A DNA stretch of 15,702 bases from Firmicutes bacterium UBA1426 (GTDB taxonomy: Bacteria; Bacillota; Clostridia; Peptostreptococcales; Anaerovoracaceae), in the NCBI GenBank assembly GCA_002329675.1, contig DCUA01000115.1:1-15702 (forward strand). The letters run 5' to 3'. The translations under genes were made by a program, and so were the position numbers. The stretch's first letter is position 1, and each line of letters opens with the position of its first letter. Below the pieces are notes generated by a model. It saw only the letters and a list, made by a program, of their open reading frames with translations, did not search any database and was not told the origin of the DNA. Of this stretch, positions 6,407 to 14,572 are shown piece by piece.

Positions 6407-7615
6407 TTACTCCTTCACAACCGGCTCAAAGAATGTATCCGGATGATCCTTATCCAATAGCTCTGACGCGAACATCACGGTAACCAGGTCTTCCGTCTCG
6501 CTCAGGTTAATGATATTATGCGTCCAGCCGGGTTTCATGTAAACGCCCTGGATCTTCTCACCAGACACATCATACTCTTCGATCTCGCCGTCCTTCAGAT
6601 TCCTCATCTGGATCAGGCCATGACCGTGAACCACAATGAAGATTTCCCACTTTGACTGATGCCAGTGCTGACCCTTCGTGATACCCGGCTTGCTGATATT
6701 GATGGACACCTGCCCATGGTCCAGCGTGCGGATCAATTCTGTAAAGCTACCACGCTGATCCACATTCATCTTGTAATCGAAGACGGTTTTCTCACGAGGC
6801 AAGTAACTGAGATACATCGCGTATAGTTTCTTCTCAAATGATCCTGGCGTCAGGCTGTTGATGATATAGTCCTGCGGGAAATCATGGAACTTATGGAGAA
6901 GATCAACGATCTCCCCCAATGTTGCCTTGTGCTTCACCGGGCAGTGGCAGTAACGCCCAGATTCATCCGGAACAGCCTCCACACCTTCATAATGGCATCG
7001 ATGTGGGTGGCCCTCCATAGCATCATAGATTTCGTCGCAGATGTCATCGAAGAAAACCATCTCCATCAGGACCGAGGGATCGTTAACGGTAATAGGTTCT
7101 TCTCTTGCAATGCAATAGCAGAAGGTACCAACTGCGCTGTTATACCGTGGCCTAATCCACTTTCCAACCATATTCTCGAAGCGATAGACATACACAGGAG
7201 CACCGGTCTCCTCGCCATACTTGAACATCAGTTCTTCACCGGCAAGTTTGGAGCGGCCATACTCGGAGTTTCCGAATCGACCAGAGAGTGTTGCCTGGAC
7301 AGAGGAGGTGATCATGATCGGAGCCTTGTTGTTATGCTTCTTCAGACAATCGAGAAGTGTGGATGTGAATCCGAAATTGCCCTCCATGAACTCAGAGGTC
7401 TCTTTCGGCCGGTTTACTCCTGCAGCATGGACGATGAAGTCACAGTCAGAGCAGAAACGGTCAAGGTCATCCTCTGTGTTATTCCTGTCGTACTCATAGA
7501 TCTCGTCGATCTTCAGGTTAGGCCTTGTCCGGTTTTTTCCGTCCCTGATTGCCTTTAAATTCTCTACCAGATTACGGCCTAATGCTCCTGCCGCGCCTGT
7601 AATTAATATGTTCAT
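6407..7615 (-). CDS. capF: Bifunctional CapF: UDP-sugar epimerase/reductase with C-terminal cupin
   Basis: Second enzyme of UDP-L-FucNAc synthesis (CapF/WbjC/FnlB). Residues 1 to about 270 form a short-chain dehydrogenase domain with nucleotide-binding TGAAGALGRN (6-15) and Y119-xxx-K123 in EYGRSK. Residues from about 285 to 400 form a cupin domain: RGSFTELI, then KPGITKGQHWHQSKWEIF with H317, H319 and E324, and H366 in GWTHNI, the expected zinc ligands. In Staphylococcus aureus CapF the cupin epimerises and the SDR domain reduces the CapE product using NADPH. Length (402 residues) and domain order match. The start at 7615 has GGGAAATAAGG upstream. It is separated from the NeuD-like gene by 86 bases, the longest gap inside the operon, and from capG by 4. 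Confidence 0.92.
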   Translation of the reverse strand: MNILITGAAGALGRNLVENLKAIRDGKNRTRPNLKIDEIYEYDRNNTEDDLDRFCSDCDFIVHAAGVNRPKETSEFMEGNFGFTSTLLDCLKKHNNKAPIMITSSVQATLSGRFGNSEYGRSKLAGEELMFKYGEETGAPVYVYRFENMVGKWIRPRYNSAVGTFCYCIAREEPITVNDPSVLMEMVFFDDICDEIYDAMEGHPHRCHYEGVEAVPDESGRYCHCPVKHKATLGEIVDLLHKFHDFPQDYIINSLTPGSFEKKLYAMYLSYLPREKTVFDYKMNVDQRGSFTELIRTLDHGQVSINISKPGITKGQHWHQSKWEIFIVVHGHGLIQMRNLKDGEIEEYDVSGEKIQGVYMKPGWTHNIINLSETEDLVTVMFASELLDKDHPDTFFEPVVKE

Positions 7616-7654
7616 GTGGCCTTATTTCCCTTTCTCGATATTCTGAGTTCTTGG

Positions 7655-7671
7655 TTGACCACATGGGTCAA
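7655..7671 (-). promoter_or_regulatory. Short inverted repeat in the gap before capF
   Basis: TTGACC and GGTCAA are perfect 6-bp arms around a 5-base centre, within the 86-base non-coding gap between the NeuD-like gene and capF. There is no following run of T, so it is not a clear terminator. It could be an operator, part of an internal promoter (TTGACC resembles a -35 box) or chance; I see no well-placed -10 box. Confidence 0.2.
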
Positions 7672-7701
7672 GGCAAACAATATTATAAAAGTTGTTCCTC
7701 A

Positions 7702-8259
7702 TCAAGTCCCAACAGTATTTCCGTCTTCAACTCTCCCATCGGACGAAACACTCGCAGATGTTGATATCGTAGAATTTGATCCGATCCACACACGATCACC
7801 AACGTAAGCTAAGCTTTTTACGACTGAGTTCGTATAGATCAAGCAGAAGGAACCAATGGTGCTGTCATGATGAAGTTCTACTCCCGGATTGAGAATGCAG
7901 CCATCACCACAGGTTGCGTTGTTCTGGACAACTGCATTGTTCAGGATTACGCAGCCGGTGCCGATGTGAGCATGAGGGCTGATGTAAGCCGATGGATGGA
8001 TGATATTCGGGAACGAGAAGCCGATAGATGCGGCCTCCTTGTATAGCCGATCCCGGAGTACGTTGTTCCCGATGGTTACCAGAAGCAGCTTGTACTCCGG
8101 GTAGAAGGATGCCATCTCACTTGTTCTGCCTATCACAGGCATTCCATCAACAACGGTTGCGTTTCCATCATCAAGAAATGCGCAATCATATTGTAGGCTT
8201 GCATGTTCCAGCACTACTCTTCCGAATCCGCCTGCTCCTACGAGTAATAGTTTATCCAT
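7702..8259 (-). CDS. NeuD/PglD-like sugar O- or N-acyltransferase
   Basis: Acyltransferase of the NeuD/PglD family, 185 residues. The N-terminal nucleotide-sugar binding part shows LLLVGAGGFGRVVLEHA (4-20). From about residue 90 onwards there are left-handed beta-helix hexapeptide repeats, such as HPSAYISPHAHIGTGCVI, NPGVELHHDSTIG and AYVGDRVWIGS. The family transfers acetyl, usually from acetyl-CoA, to an amino sugar or hydroxyl. The protein is slightly shorter than the usual 200-215 residues and ends soon after the last hexapeptide turn, so the C-terminal cap is short. The ATG at 8259 follows capE by 12 bases, with AAGGG upstream. Its place between capE and capF suggests it acetylates a sugar of the same repeat unit, but CapE/F/G do not need it. 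Confidence 0.82.
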   Translation of the reverse strand: MDKLLLVGAGGFGRVVLEHASLQYDCAFLDDGNATVVDGMPVIGRTSEMASFYPEYKLLLVTIGNNVLRDRLYKEAASIGFSFPNIIHPSAYISPHAHIGTGCVILNNAVVQNNATCGDGCILNPGVELHHDSTIGSFCLIYTNSVVKSLAYVGDRVWIGSNSTISTSASVSSDGRVEDGNTVGT

Positions 8260-8271
8260 CCGTCTCAGCCC

Positions 8272-9318
8272 TTAATTGTGTCTAATGCCTTTCAGTTCTT
8301 CCTGTACATAATCTGTTGTCAGAATCTTCTTTACAACACCGTCAACGTCCAGCCTTACAGTATTGTGGCTTGTATAGCTTTCCTCTGCTTGGGTTTCTAC
8401 CTTGCCTTCAACAAAATACTTGTCATAATTCAAGTCGCGGTTATCAGCGGCTACTCGGAAATAGTGACCCATATCTTCTGAGCGGAGTCGCTCTTCTCTT
8501 GTCATAAGAGTTTCATACAATTTCTCTCCATGGCGCGTTCCAATGATATTCGTTCCTGTGTCACCAAATAGCTGCTGAACACCCTTGGCGAGATCTCCAA
8601 TCGTACTTGCATCTGCCTTCTGGATGAACAAATCGCCGGGATTAGCGTGCTCAAAAGCAAAGCGAACCAGCTCTACAGCCTCGTCCAAATTCATGAGGAA
8701 ACGGGTCATCTCAGGATTCGTTATGGTAATCGGGCTACCAGCATGAATCTGATCGATAAAGAGCGGAATAACGGATCCACGAGAACACATAACATTACCG
8801 TATCGTGTACAGCAGATTACGGTTTCAGACCGCTCAGCGGCCACACGAGCATTGGCATATATGACATGCTCCATCATCGCTTTACTGATACCCATGGCAT
8901 TGATAGGATATGCCGCCTTGTCTGTGGACAAACATACGACCCTCTTTACACCGGCATCAATGGCGGCATGGAGAACATTATCCGTTCCTTCAACATTTGT
9001 CTTAACTGCCTGCATCGGGAAGAATTCGCAGGACGGAACCTGCTTAAGAGCAGCAGCATGGAAGATAAAATCCACACCTGGCATTGCGTCCGCTACAGAC
9101 CTGGGATCTCTCACATCTCCTACATAAAATTTGACCTTTTTGGCAGCGTCTGGATGCTTCGCCTGAAGCTCATGACGCATGTCGTCCTGTTTCTTCTCAT
9201 CCCGAGAGAATATACGGATCTGTCCAATGTCTGTTTCTAGGAAATGTTTTAAAACGGTGTTGCCGAAACTGCCGGTACCACCAGTAATCATTAATGTTGC
9301 CCCACTGAATGCTGACAT
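8272..9318 (-). CDS. capE: CapE-type UDP-GlcNAc 4,6-dehydratase/5-epimerase
   Basis: Cytoplasmic SDR-type enzyme that starts UDP-L-FucNAc synthesis from UDP-GlcNAc (CapE/WbjB/FnlA). The 348-residue protein has the NAD(P)-binding motif TGGTGSFGN (12-20), GDVRD (67-71), HAAALKQVP (87-95) and STDKA (131-135). The usual YxxxK is replaced by M142-xxx-K146 in AMGISKAM; the presence of CapF and CapG in the operon supports the CapE assignment over PseB/FlaA1, which keep the tyrosine. HGEKLYE and MTREE in the C-terminal half are common to this group. The ATG at 9318 is used because GGAGGG lies 6-8 bases upstream; the ATG at 9336 precedes that site. It starts 24 bases after the GT2 gene. Confidence 0.93.
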   Translation of the reverse strand: MSAFSGATLMITGGTGSFGNTVLKHFLETDIGQIRIFSRDEKKQDDMRHELQAKHPDAAKKVKFYVGDVRDPRSVADAMPGVDFIFHAAALKQVPSCEFFPMQAVKTNVEGTDNVLHAAIDAGVKRVVCLSTDKAAYPINAMGISKAMMEHVIYANARVAAERSETVICCTRYGNVMCSRGSVIPLFIDQIHAGSPITITNPEMTRFLMNLDEAVELVRFAFEHANPGDLFIQKADASTIGDLAKGVQQLFGDTGTNIIGTRHGEKLYETLMTREERLRSEDMGHYFRVAADNRDLNYDKYFVEGKVETQAEESYTSHNTVRLDVDGVVKKILTTDYVQEELKGIRHN

Positions 9319-9342
9319 TGCTCTCCCTCCGACCATAAACGC

Positions 9343-10284
9343 TCATTTTTTTCTAAGCGAGTTCTTATATGTATTCCTAACTATTCTTTTCAGTCCGCCT
9401 TCGATGCCCCAGCGGCATATTGAAATTCTTGTTCTTACATCAAGTTTTCCTTGCTGTTGGAGCTTCTGTTGAATTAACTTACCAAGTTTTGGATGCTGTC
9501 TTTTTACCGCAAAATAGCAAAGCTGCTCTAAAAAACCATCTGCTTGAGTATTAATATCAGAATATTCCTTAATCAGCATTTCTTCTTCTTGATAAAGACT
9601 GTCCTGAGCTTTTACTGTGACTTGCTGCTCATGCACCCTTGATATGACTAATGCCTCATCAGCATAGCAGTAGCTGTACCCGTTCACAGCGATACGCATC
9701 CAAAGCTCTCTGTCCAGTAAGTGTTTATAGTCAATCCGAAAGTCACCAACCTCTTGAAGAATCGTCTTTGGAATCAAAAGTCCGCATCCGTTAAACGTTT
9801 TTTTATTCAGCGTCTCACCAAATGCTTGTACTGGACTAAGGACGCCTATCGAATTATTAAATAGATTGGAAGTTGTTTTTCCACTCGGCCTCATAATTAA
9901 ATCGTTGCATCCAAGGACTGTGGTATCAGGATTCAGATTATAACGATCAATAAGCGCAAGAAGCGTTTCTATCTTTTTGGGCAAGTAAAGGTCATCATGG
10001 GAAAGCCATGAAAACCAGAATCCTTCCATCTGTTTGATCCCATAATTTAGTGCTGAAGCACATCCACCGTTGGGCTTTTCAAAATATCGGATTTTATCCC
10101 CATATGATTCTGCGACCCGCTTCGTTGCGCCATCATCTGGAGACCCATCATTCACAACGATAATCTCTATGTTTTTATATGATTGCGCAAGTGCTGAATC
10201 TATAGCCTCGGCCAGATAATTGGAGGCATTATACGCTGGGATAACAATTGAAACTTTTTCTCTGTCCATTATATTTATCTCCAT
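9343..10284 (-). CDS. GT2-family glycosyltransferase
   Basis: Inverting GT-A glycosyltransferase, about 310 residues, expected to add one sugar of the repeat unit to the lipid-linked intermediate at the inner membrane face. Typical motifs in order: VSIVIPAYNAS, EIIVVNDGSPDD, KPNGGCASALNYGI, the metal-binding SHDD (the DxD equivalent) and LLDRELWMR around the catalytic base. It has no membrane helices. The start may be the ATG at 10284, overlapping the flippase stop (GTGATG), or the ATG at 10269 (MDREKVS), which has GGAG 9 bases upstream; the second is somewhat better by ribosome binding site. Donor and acceptor sugars cannot be deduced. Confidence 0.9.
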   Translation of the reverse strand: MEINIMDREKVSIVIPAYNASNYLAEAIDSALAQSYKNIEIIVVNDGSPDDGATKRVAESYGDKIRYFEKPNGGCASALNYGIKQMEGFWFSWLSHDDLYLPKKIETLLALIDRYNLNPDTTVLGCNDLIMRPSGKTTSNLFNNSIGVLSPVQAFGETLNKKTFNGCGLLIPKTILQEVGDFRIDYKHLLDRELWMRIAVNGYSYCYADEALVISRVHEQQVTVKAQDSLYQEEEMLIKEYSDINTQADGFLEQLCYFAVKRQHPKLGKLIQQKLQQQGKLDVRTRISICRWGIEGGLKRIVRNTYKNSLRKK

Positions 10285-11591
10285 CACTTATGCTTCCTCT
10301 GTTCGACAAAACTCTTGACAAATTCAATACCCCAAGCGGGATTCAAACCTTTTATCATGAGGGTATTGCTGAATCTTATGCTCTTGAAGATATAGCCTGT
10401 AACAACATTAGTAAAAAATTGTGTTATCAAGGAGGCAATTGCGGCTCCTATAATACCTAACGGTGGAATTAACACAGAATTCAAAATAACATTTGCCAAA
10501 GCTCCTGTAAGATTAATTTTCCAAAGGATGCTTTGCTTGTTTTCGGCCAAGACCCATATGTTTCTAACTGATCCAAGATAAGAAAAAGTTGTGTACCATA
10601 TCACTATTTGAAGAGCTGGTACTGCAGGAGCATATGCTGCACCGTAAAGAATCTTAATAATCAACCGTGCAAAAAGCGTAAAGACCACGCTTTGCGCGAG
10701 CGAAAAATATATAATAATGGAGTATAGTTTTGTTAATTTTTCTTCGAATACAAGGTTATTATTTTTTTTACTTTCAAAAATAGAAGGCCTTGCCGAGTCA
10801 ATAATTGCAGCAAACACAAAATTTGTCATTGCGGCTATGGTTACTGCTGCAGAATAATAACCCGTGGCCGATTCGTCGATTAGCATCTTCAGCATAATCT
10901 TGTCTGTTTGGGCAAAAATTACAATCATAATATTAGACAAGATATAATGTTTACTTTTGTTGAGCATCCTCCTAGCATGTTCTATAGAGAACCTCAGTTT
11001 GCTTGTTCCAAGTTTATGGTACAAACCTATCAGAATAGCATCAACAATCATCACATCAAGCGTTTTAACAAATACGAACCAATAGATATTTTTACTAGTG
11101 GCCAGCAAAAAAATCTGGTAGGCAGTCGTTATCACATACGCAATCAGCATTGTAATAGACGTGTATTTTGATAATAATTTGGCTTGGAACCAATACTGCA
11201 TCAATTCCAACGCATAGAATAATAAGATTAGGCTGTAAATATAACAAACGATATGAGTGGTTGTCTCTCCGGGATTTGCTATCGTTGCAAAGGCTGCAAC
11301 TGCTATTATGCTTATAACGCTGGATAAGCATGTCAGGGTGATGACTGTCCCGAGAATCGTACCCTCATTCTTTTCTTCACTATTGATTATTTCTTGAACA
11401 ACAATGGAATCCAATCCAAGTTTCATGATGGGTGTCAAAAATGCCACAAGTGAAATCGCATAGTTTATTAACCCATAATTTGAAGGCCCCAGATAACGTG
11501 CTGTCAGCATACTGACCACTAGGCCGAGCAAAGCTTGCACAATCTTGCAGCCAATAATCCACATGGCATTATTTACTACTCTGTTCTTCAT
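10284..11591 (-). CDS. Wzx-like polysaccharide flippase
   Basis: Integral membrane protein of the MOP/polysaccharide-transport family, about 435 residues with roughly 12-14 hydrophobic helices, expected to flip undecaprenyl-linked repeat units to the outer face. Family features are the N-terminal segment with LTARYLGPSNYGLINYA, QTDKIMLKMLIDESATGYYSAA in the middle, and APAVPALQIVIW later. The ATG at 11591 is taken; a TTG two codons upstream (11597) is possible and neither has an ideal ribosome binding site. The gene follows the orphan glycosyltransferase domain by 42 bases and ends overlapping the GT2 start. With the Wzy-like gene it defines a Wzy-dependent pathway. Confidence 0.9.
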   Translation of the reverse strand: MKNRVVNNAMWIIGCKIVQALLGLVVSMLTARYLGPSNYGLINYAISLVAFLTPIMKLGLDSIVVQEIINSEEKNEGTILGTVITLTCLSSVISIIAVAAFATIANPGETTTHIVCYIYSLILLFYALELMQYWFQAKLLSKYTSITMLIAYVITTAYQIFLLATSKNIYWFVFVKTLDVMIVDAILIGLYHKLGTSKLRFSIEHARRMLNKSKHYILSNIMIVIFAQTDKIMLKMLIDESATGYYSAAVTIAAMTNFVFAAIIDSARPSIFESKKNNNLVFEEKLTKLYSIIIYFSLAQSVVFTLFARLIIKILYGAAYAPAVPALQIVIWYTTFSYLGSVRNIWVLAENKQSILWKINLTGALANVILNSVLIPPLGIIGAAIASLITQFFTNVVTGYIFKSIRFSNTLMIKGLNPAWGIEFVKSFVEQRKHK

Positions 11592-11633
11592 CCTCAACCT
11601 ACTCTTCTTTCTCCAAGGAGAATCAACTGCTAT

Positions 11634-12152
11634 TTATACTGTCGCGTAAATCTCTAAATAATCTGTATAGCGGCTGTTCATATCAAATATTTTCGCTCTA
11701 GTCATGCAGGCCTCTGATGAAAACGGGTGGTCTTCACAAATGCGCATTATCTCTGCTTTTAATGCAGACAAATCATCACAATCAATAGTGATCCCACACG
11801 TTTCATCAATGATCTCGGGGCTTCCGCCCGTTCTAAAAGTCACAACCGGAGTGCCACAAGCAAGTGATTCAATATTAGTAGTGGGAAAATTATCCTCTCG
11901 AGTTGGATTCACAAATACATCTGCGGCTGTATAAATTTCAGCCAGTTCCTTCTGGTTATGCGTCCTGTGGATTGAAATAATGTTTTCCGGTAGTCTCCTA
12001 TCAATTTCCTCATTTGTGCCAACAAGAATAATTTGATATTCTTCCGGCAGGTCTCTAGCTAGCCATTCAAAAACGTCAAGGCCTTTACGTTTTTCCCAAC
12101 TAAAAGCAACACCTAAAACCATATATTTCTTTTCACATTCATGTTTTTTCAT
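11634..12152 (-). CDS. Stand-alone GT4 C-terminal (donor-binding) domain, paralogue of the upstream enzyme's C domain
   Basis: The 172-residue product is only the C-terminal half of a GT-B, family 4 glycosyltransferase. It begins about ten residues before the first C-domain strand (YMVLGVAFSWEKRKGLDVF, 10-28) and continues through LVGTNEE, AEIYTAADVFVNPTRED and NIESLACGTPVVTFRTGG to a natural end. No N-terminal acceptor domain precedes it. It is strongly similar to residues 235-397 of the enzyme encoded just upstream, but its active-site loop reads DNFPTTNIE where the neighbour has EVLGMTNIE, so donor preference may differ. The ATG at 12152 overlaps the upstream gene by 14 bases, with GAGGAG 13 bases before it; the ATG at 12173 lacks a site. 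It could be a remnant, or the partner of a separate N domain, as in Alg13/Alg14-type split enzymes. Confidence 0.82.
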   Translation of the reverse strand: MKKHECEKKYMVLGVAFSWEKRKGLDVFEWLARDLPEEYQIILVGTNEEIDRRLPENIISIHRTHNQKELAEIYTAADVFVNPTREDNFPTTNIESLACGTPVVTFRTGGSPEIIDETCGITIDCDDLSALKAEIMRICEDHPFSSEACMTRAKIFDMNSRYTDYLEIYATV

Positions 12153-13332
12153 ATAGTTTAAGGTACTCCTCATATTTTAAAGTTGCAGCAAAAACATGGG
12201 CTCTGTCAATGCAGGATGCTTCATGAAAAGGTTTCTTCTCGCAGATATACTTGACTGCATCTAACATGGCGTCCCGATTATTGTATGGAACAATTATTCC
12301 GCATTCCTCAGTCACAATCTCTGGACATCCACCAGTTCGAAACGTTACTACAGGAGTGCCACATGCAAGTGACTCTATATTCGTCATACCTAATACTTCT
12401 TCTCTAGTCGGATTAACAAAAACATCAACTGCGGTATAAATCTCTGCCAATTCGTGCTGATCATTAGTTTTATGTATGGAGATGATTTTTCTAGGTAACT
12501 CCCTATCTGTAGTGTCATTCGTCCCCACTAGTACAATTTGATAGTCTTCTGGAAGATTCTCAGAAAGCCAAACAAATACGTCAAGTCCCTTTGCCTTTCC
12601 CCAAGTGAAAGCAACACCCAGTATGAGTTTTACCCCCCCCCTAATACCATAGCGGGTTCTGAAGTCGCTGTCTGTCGGATGGAAAACTGCCAGGTCAATT
12701 CCGTTATTGATGACTTTAATTGGATATTCTCCGAGAAAAGATTCTCTGACAAGTCCTGCAAGCCATTCTGAAGGCGTTACAATAGTTAGACGATTGCCCA
12801 ATGAAGTCAGCCACTTTTTTTTGTCTTCAAAGCATTTCTTACTCCTGTCAAAAAAATAGCTCTTGGGATACACTCCCCACTGTGGACAACCTCCACATCC
12901 TGTCTTCCATTTTTCACACTGTACAAAGGTAAACCAAGCGCACTTTCCTGTAAACCACCAGCAATCATGCATCGTTATGATGATTTTTGCCCGTGTATTC
13001 CTCAAATACTTAAAGAGAATCGGAAGACACAGGTAGTTTCCATGTAGATTATGCAGATGTATTATGTCAGGATTTTCTTCCTTTAGTTTTCTAATCAACT
13101 GGACGGTCCTGAGTGCAGAAAAATATCCCTGCTTTCCTGTGATCTTGGAAAGCTGATCATGTATATGCGATTCGACCCAATTGCTCAGGCATATCGAATT
13201 CTCATCATCATAATGGCCAATTCCGTATGCGAAAAAATACTCATTGCCAGATTCTTTCAATACAGAGCATAAAGATCTTGCAATTTTACCTGTACTTCCA
13301 TTACAGGATGAATTAATTAGGAATACTTTCAT
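12139..13332 (-). CDS. GT4-family glycosyltransferase with a 9-G tract at the domain hinge
   Basis: Full-length GT-B enzyme, 397 residues. The N domain (1-228) starts MKVFLINSSCNGSTGKIA and carries a cysteine-rich segment typical of one GT4 subgroup (C124, C131, C139, C146, C149 around HDCWWFTGKC and TGCGGCP), then TPSEWLAG and NNGIDLAVFHPTD. The C domain (about 234-397) has LILGVAFTWGKAKGLDV, the EX7E motif E312-E320, and SLACGTPVVTFRTGG. Between them is YGIRGGV, encoded through a run of nine G (12633-12641). One G fewer gives an immediate TAA after the tract; one more gives a TGA about 18 codons later. The ATG at 13332 has GAGGGG 10 bases upstream and overlaps the polymerase gene by 20 bases. 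The donor sugar is unknown. Confidence 0.92.
   Translation of the reverse strand: MKVFLINSSCNGSTGKIARSLCSVLKESGNEYFFAYGIGHYDDENSICLSNWVESHIHDQLSKITGKQGYFSALRTVQLIRKLKEENPDIIHLHNLHGNYLCLPILFKYLRNTRAKIIITMHDCWWFTGKCAWFTFVQCEKWKTGCGGCPQWGVYPKSYFFDRSKKCFEDKKKWLTSLGNRLTIVTPSEWLAGLVRESFLGEYPIKVINNGIDLAVFHPTDSDFRTRYGIRGGVKLILGVAFTWGKAKGLDVFVWLSENLPEDYQIVLVGTNDTTDRELPRKIISIHKTNDQHELAEIYTAVDVFVNPTREEVLGMTNIESLACGTPVVTFRTGGCPEIVTEECGIIVPYNNRDAMLDAVKYICEKKPFHEASCIDRAHVFAATLKYEEYLKLYEKT
12633..12641 (-). repeat. Homopolymeric tract of nine G (coding strand) in the GT4 hinge
   Basis: Nine consecutive C on the plus strand, in frame as AGG GGG GGG GTA. A run this long is prone to slipped-strand mispairing in bacteria. 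Deletion of one G makes the next codon TAA, ending the protein exactly between its two domains. Confidence 0.85.
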
Positions 13333-14551
13333 ATTCTTCGATCCCCTCATTTGTTGTGTCCGTCTCTTGGTTGACATTTCCTTTAAGCATTAAACAAGGT
13401 GTCAGGAAGAACACTACAGAAATTGAATTCATATCATTAAACGTGTTAAACAATGTCAGGAATAATGTAAGTATCTCCAACATATTGATATATTGTTTAT
13501 GGATATATCTCCTCATGACGGAAAAAGCAGAATGTAATAATCCTACATAGCTAATGCCTCCGATCCCCATGTAAGCAAGCTGCACCAATATTTGCGAATC
13601 TATACCCGCTTCGCTGGATCCAAATAGAGGATGAGCTAGGAATGATGTCCACGACTTATAGAAATAATTAAATCTTGAAAGCTGCAATATGTTGGATGCA
13701 TCTAAAGCACTGGAAATTTTCCCGATTTTCTCTGTAAAGATATCAACCCCAAATGCATCTCCGATTATATAAATCAGATTCATAAAGTACTGATAGAACG
13801 CCAAAACAAAGATCAATATAATAAAAAGTGCTAACATGCCTGAGCTGCTCTTTTCCGTTCTCGCGTAGAAGAACAGCAATAGGGCTGACAGCAAAAGCAT
13901 AATAATAGCTGTAGTAAATCCAGCTTTTATGATCGTAATGCCGAATATAACTATTGGTACAATGTACAGGATACGACGCTGACCAAGCTTCTCTCTCCGA
14001 AACAGCTTGCAAAAAAGAGCGATACTAATGAACACAAGCCCATAAATAAATCCGTAACCACCGCATCCTATCGAATGAAGAAAAGAAGTATCCATTGCCA
14101 TAGAAGTATTTCCGTACATAGCACGAGATGCCAATGGGTACATATTTATTGCTCTCATGGTCGCAAATGACCAGAACGCCATGAGTAAAATATGAATTTT
14201 TAAGTGTGCTTCTCTCTCTCCATCTTCAAAGTTCAAGGCAACTATTTCAAAGCACAAAGTCCAGAAAACAATGTGGAGGTAACCCGCAAAGAACGTTACC
14301 CATTGGTATGATCCACCATGTAAATATAGCAGAATAGAAAACAATAAAACAATAAAAAACCACTTCAGAAGCGGAGAATGTAAGAAATCTGATCCTATTA
14401 AAAGTCCAGACTGTAAAGCCCAAAGAAACACTATGACATACGTGAAGGCAGCAAGATAAAAACTGTATTGCAACCGAATAAATGTACACGTGCTATACAC
14501 AAACAGGGCTGATATTATTAATAGAATAAGACTTGAGACTCGAACTTTCAT
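13313..14551 (-). CDS. Wzy-like repeat-unit polymerase
   Basis: Polytopic membrane protein of 412 residues with about ten to eleven hydrophobic helices, little sequence similarity to a named protein, and a position among glycosyltransferases and a flippase. Features of O-antigen polymerase/ligase-like proteins are the periplasmic-side segment KSWTSFLAHPLFGSSEAG (the nPlfGxG-like pattern) followed by SQILVQLAYMGIGG. It is expected to join flipped repeat units at the outer face of the membrane. The ATG at 14551 has GGAG about 9 bases upstream; the 3' end overlaps the next glycosyltransferase start. Linkage specificity is not predictable. A ligase is the main alternative, less likely in a Gram-positive cluster. 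Confidence 0.85.
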   Translation of the reverse strand: MKVRVSSLILLIISALFVYSTCTFIRLQYSFYLAAFTYVIVFLWALQSGLLIGSDFLHSPLLKWFFIVLLFSILLYLHGGSYQWVTFFAGYLHIVFWTLCFEIVALNFEDGEREAHLKIHILLMAFWSFATMRAINMYPLASRAMYGNTSMAMDTSFLHSIGCGGYGFIYGLVFISIALFCKLFRREKLGQRRILYIVPIVIFGITIIKAGFTTAIIMLLLSALLLFFYARTEKSSSGMLALFIILIFVLAFYQYFMNLIYIIGDAFGVDIFTEKIGKISSALDASNILQLSRFNYFYKSWTSFLAHPLFGSSEAGIDSQILVQLAYMGIGGISYVGLLHSAFSVMRRYIHKQYINMLEILTLFLTLFNTFNDMNSISVVFFLTPCLMLKGNVNQETDTTNEGIEEYESIPN

Positions 14552-14572
14552 ATAACCGCTCCGTTAGCTTTA

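Noticed and set aside
5221..6483. Plus-strand reading frame of 420 codons opposite capG
   Set aside because: It is longer than capG itself, but capG shows all family motifs, a ribosome binding site and operon spacing; the plus-strand product has no recognisable fold or context.
6884..7558. Plus-strand reading frame of 224 codons opposite capF
   Set aside because: It is a shadow of the SDR domain of capF with no supporting motif or start signal.
10763..10770. Eight-base A/T run in the flippase gene as a further slippage site
   Set aside because: Runs of this length are common in A+T-rich genes and it lies in a charged loop (SKKNNN) without special placement; it is not comparable to the 9-10 G tracts.
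11600..11625. TTCTCC-TT-GGAGAA inverted repeat between the orphan glycosyltransferase and the flippase, considered as a terminator
   Set aside because: The two-base centre cannot form a stable loop and no T run follows; it is inside an operon of co-directional genes.
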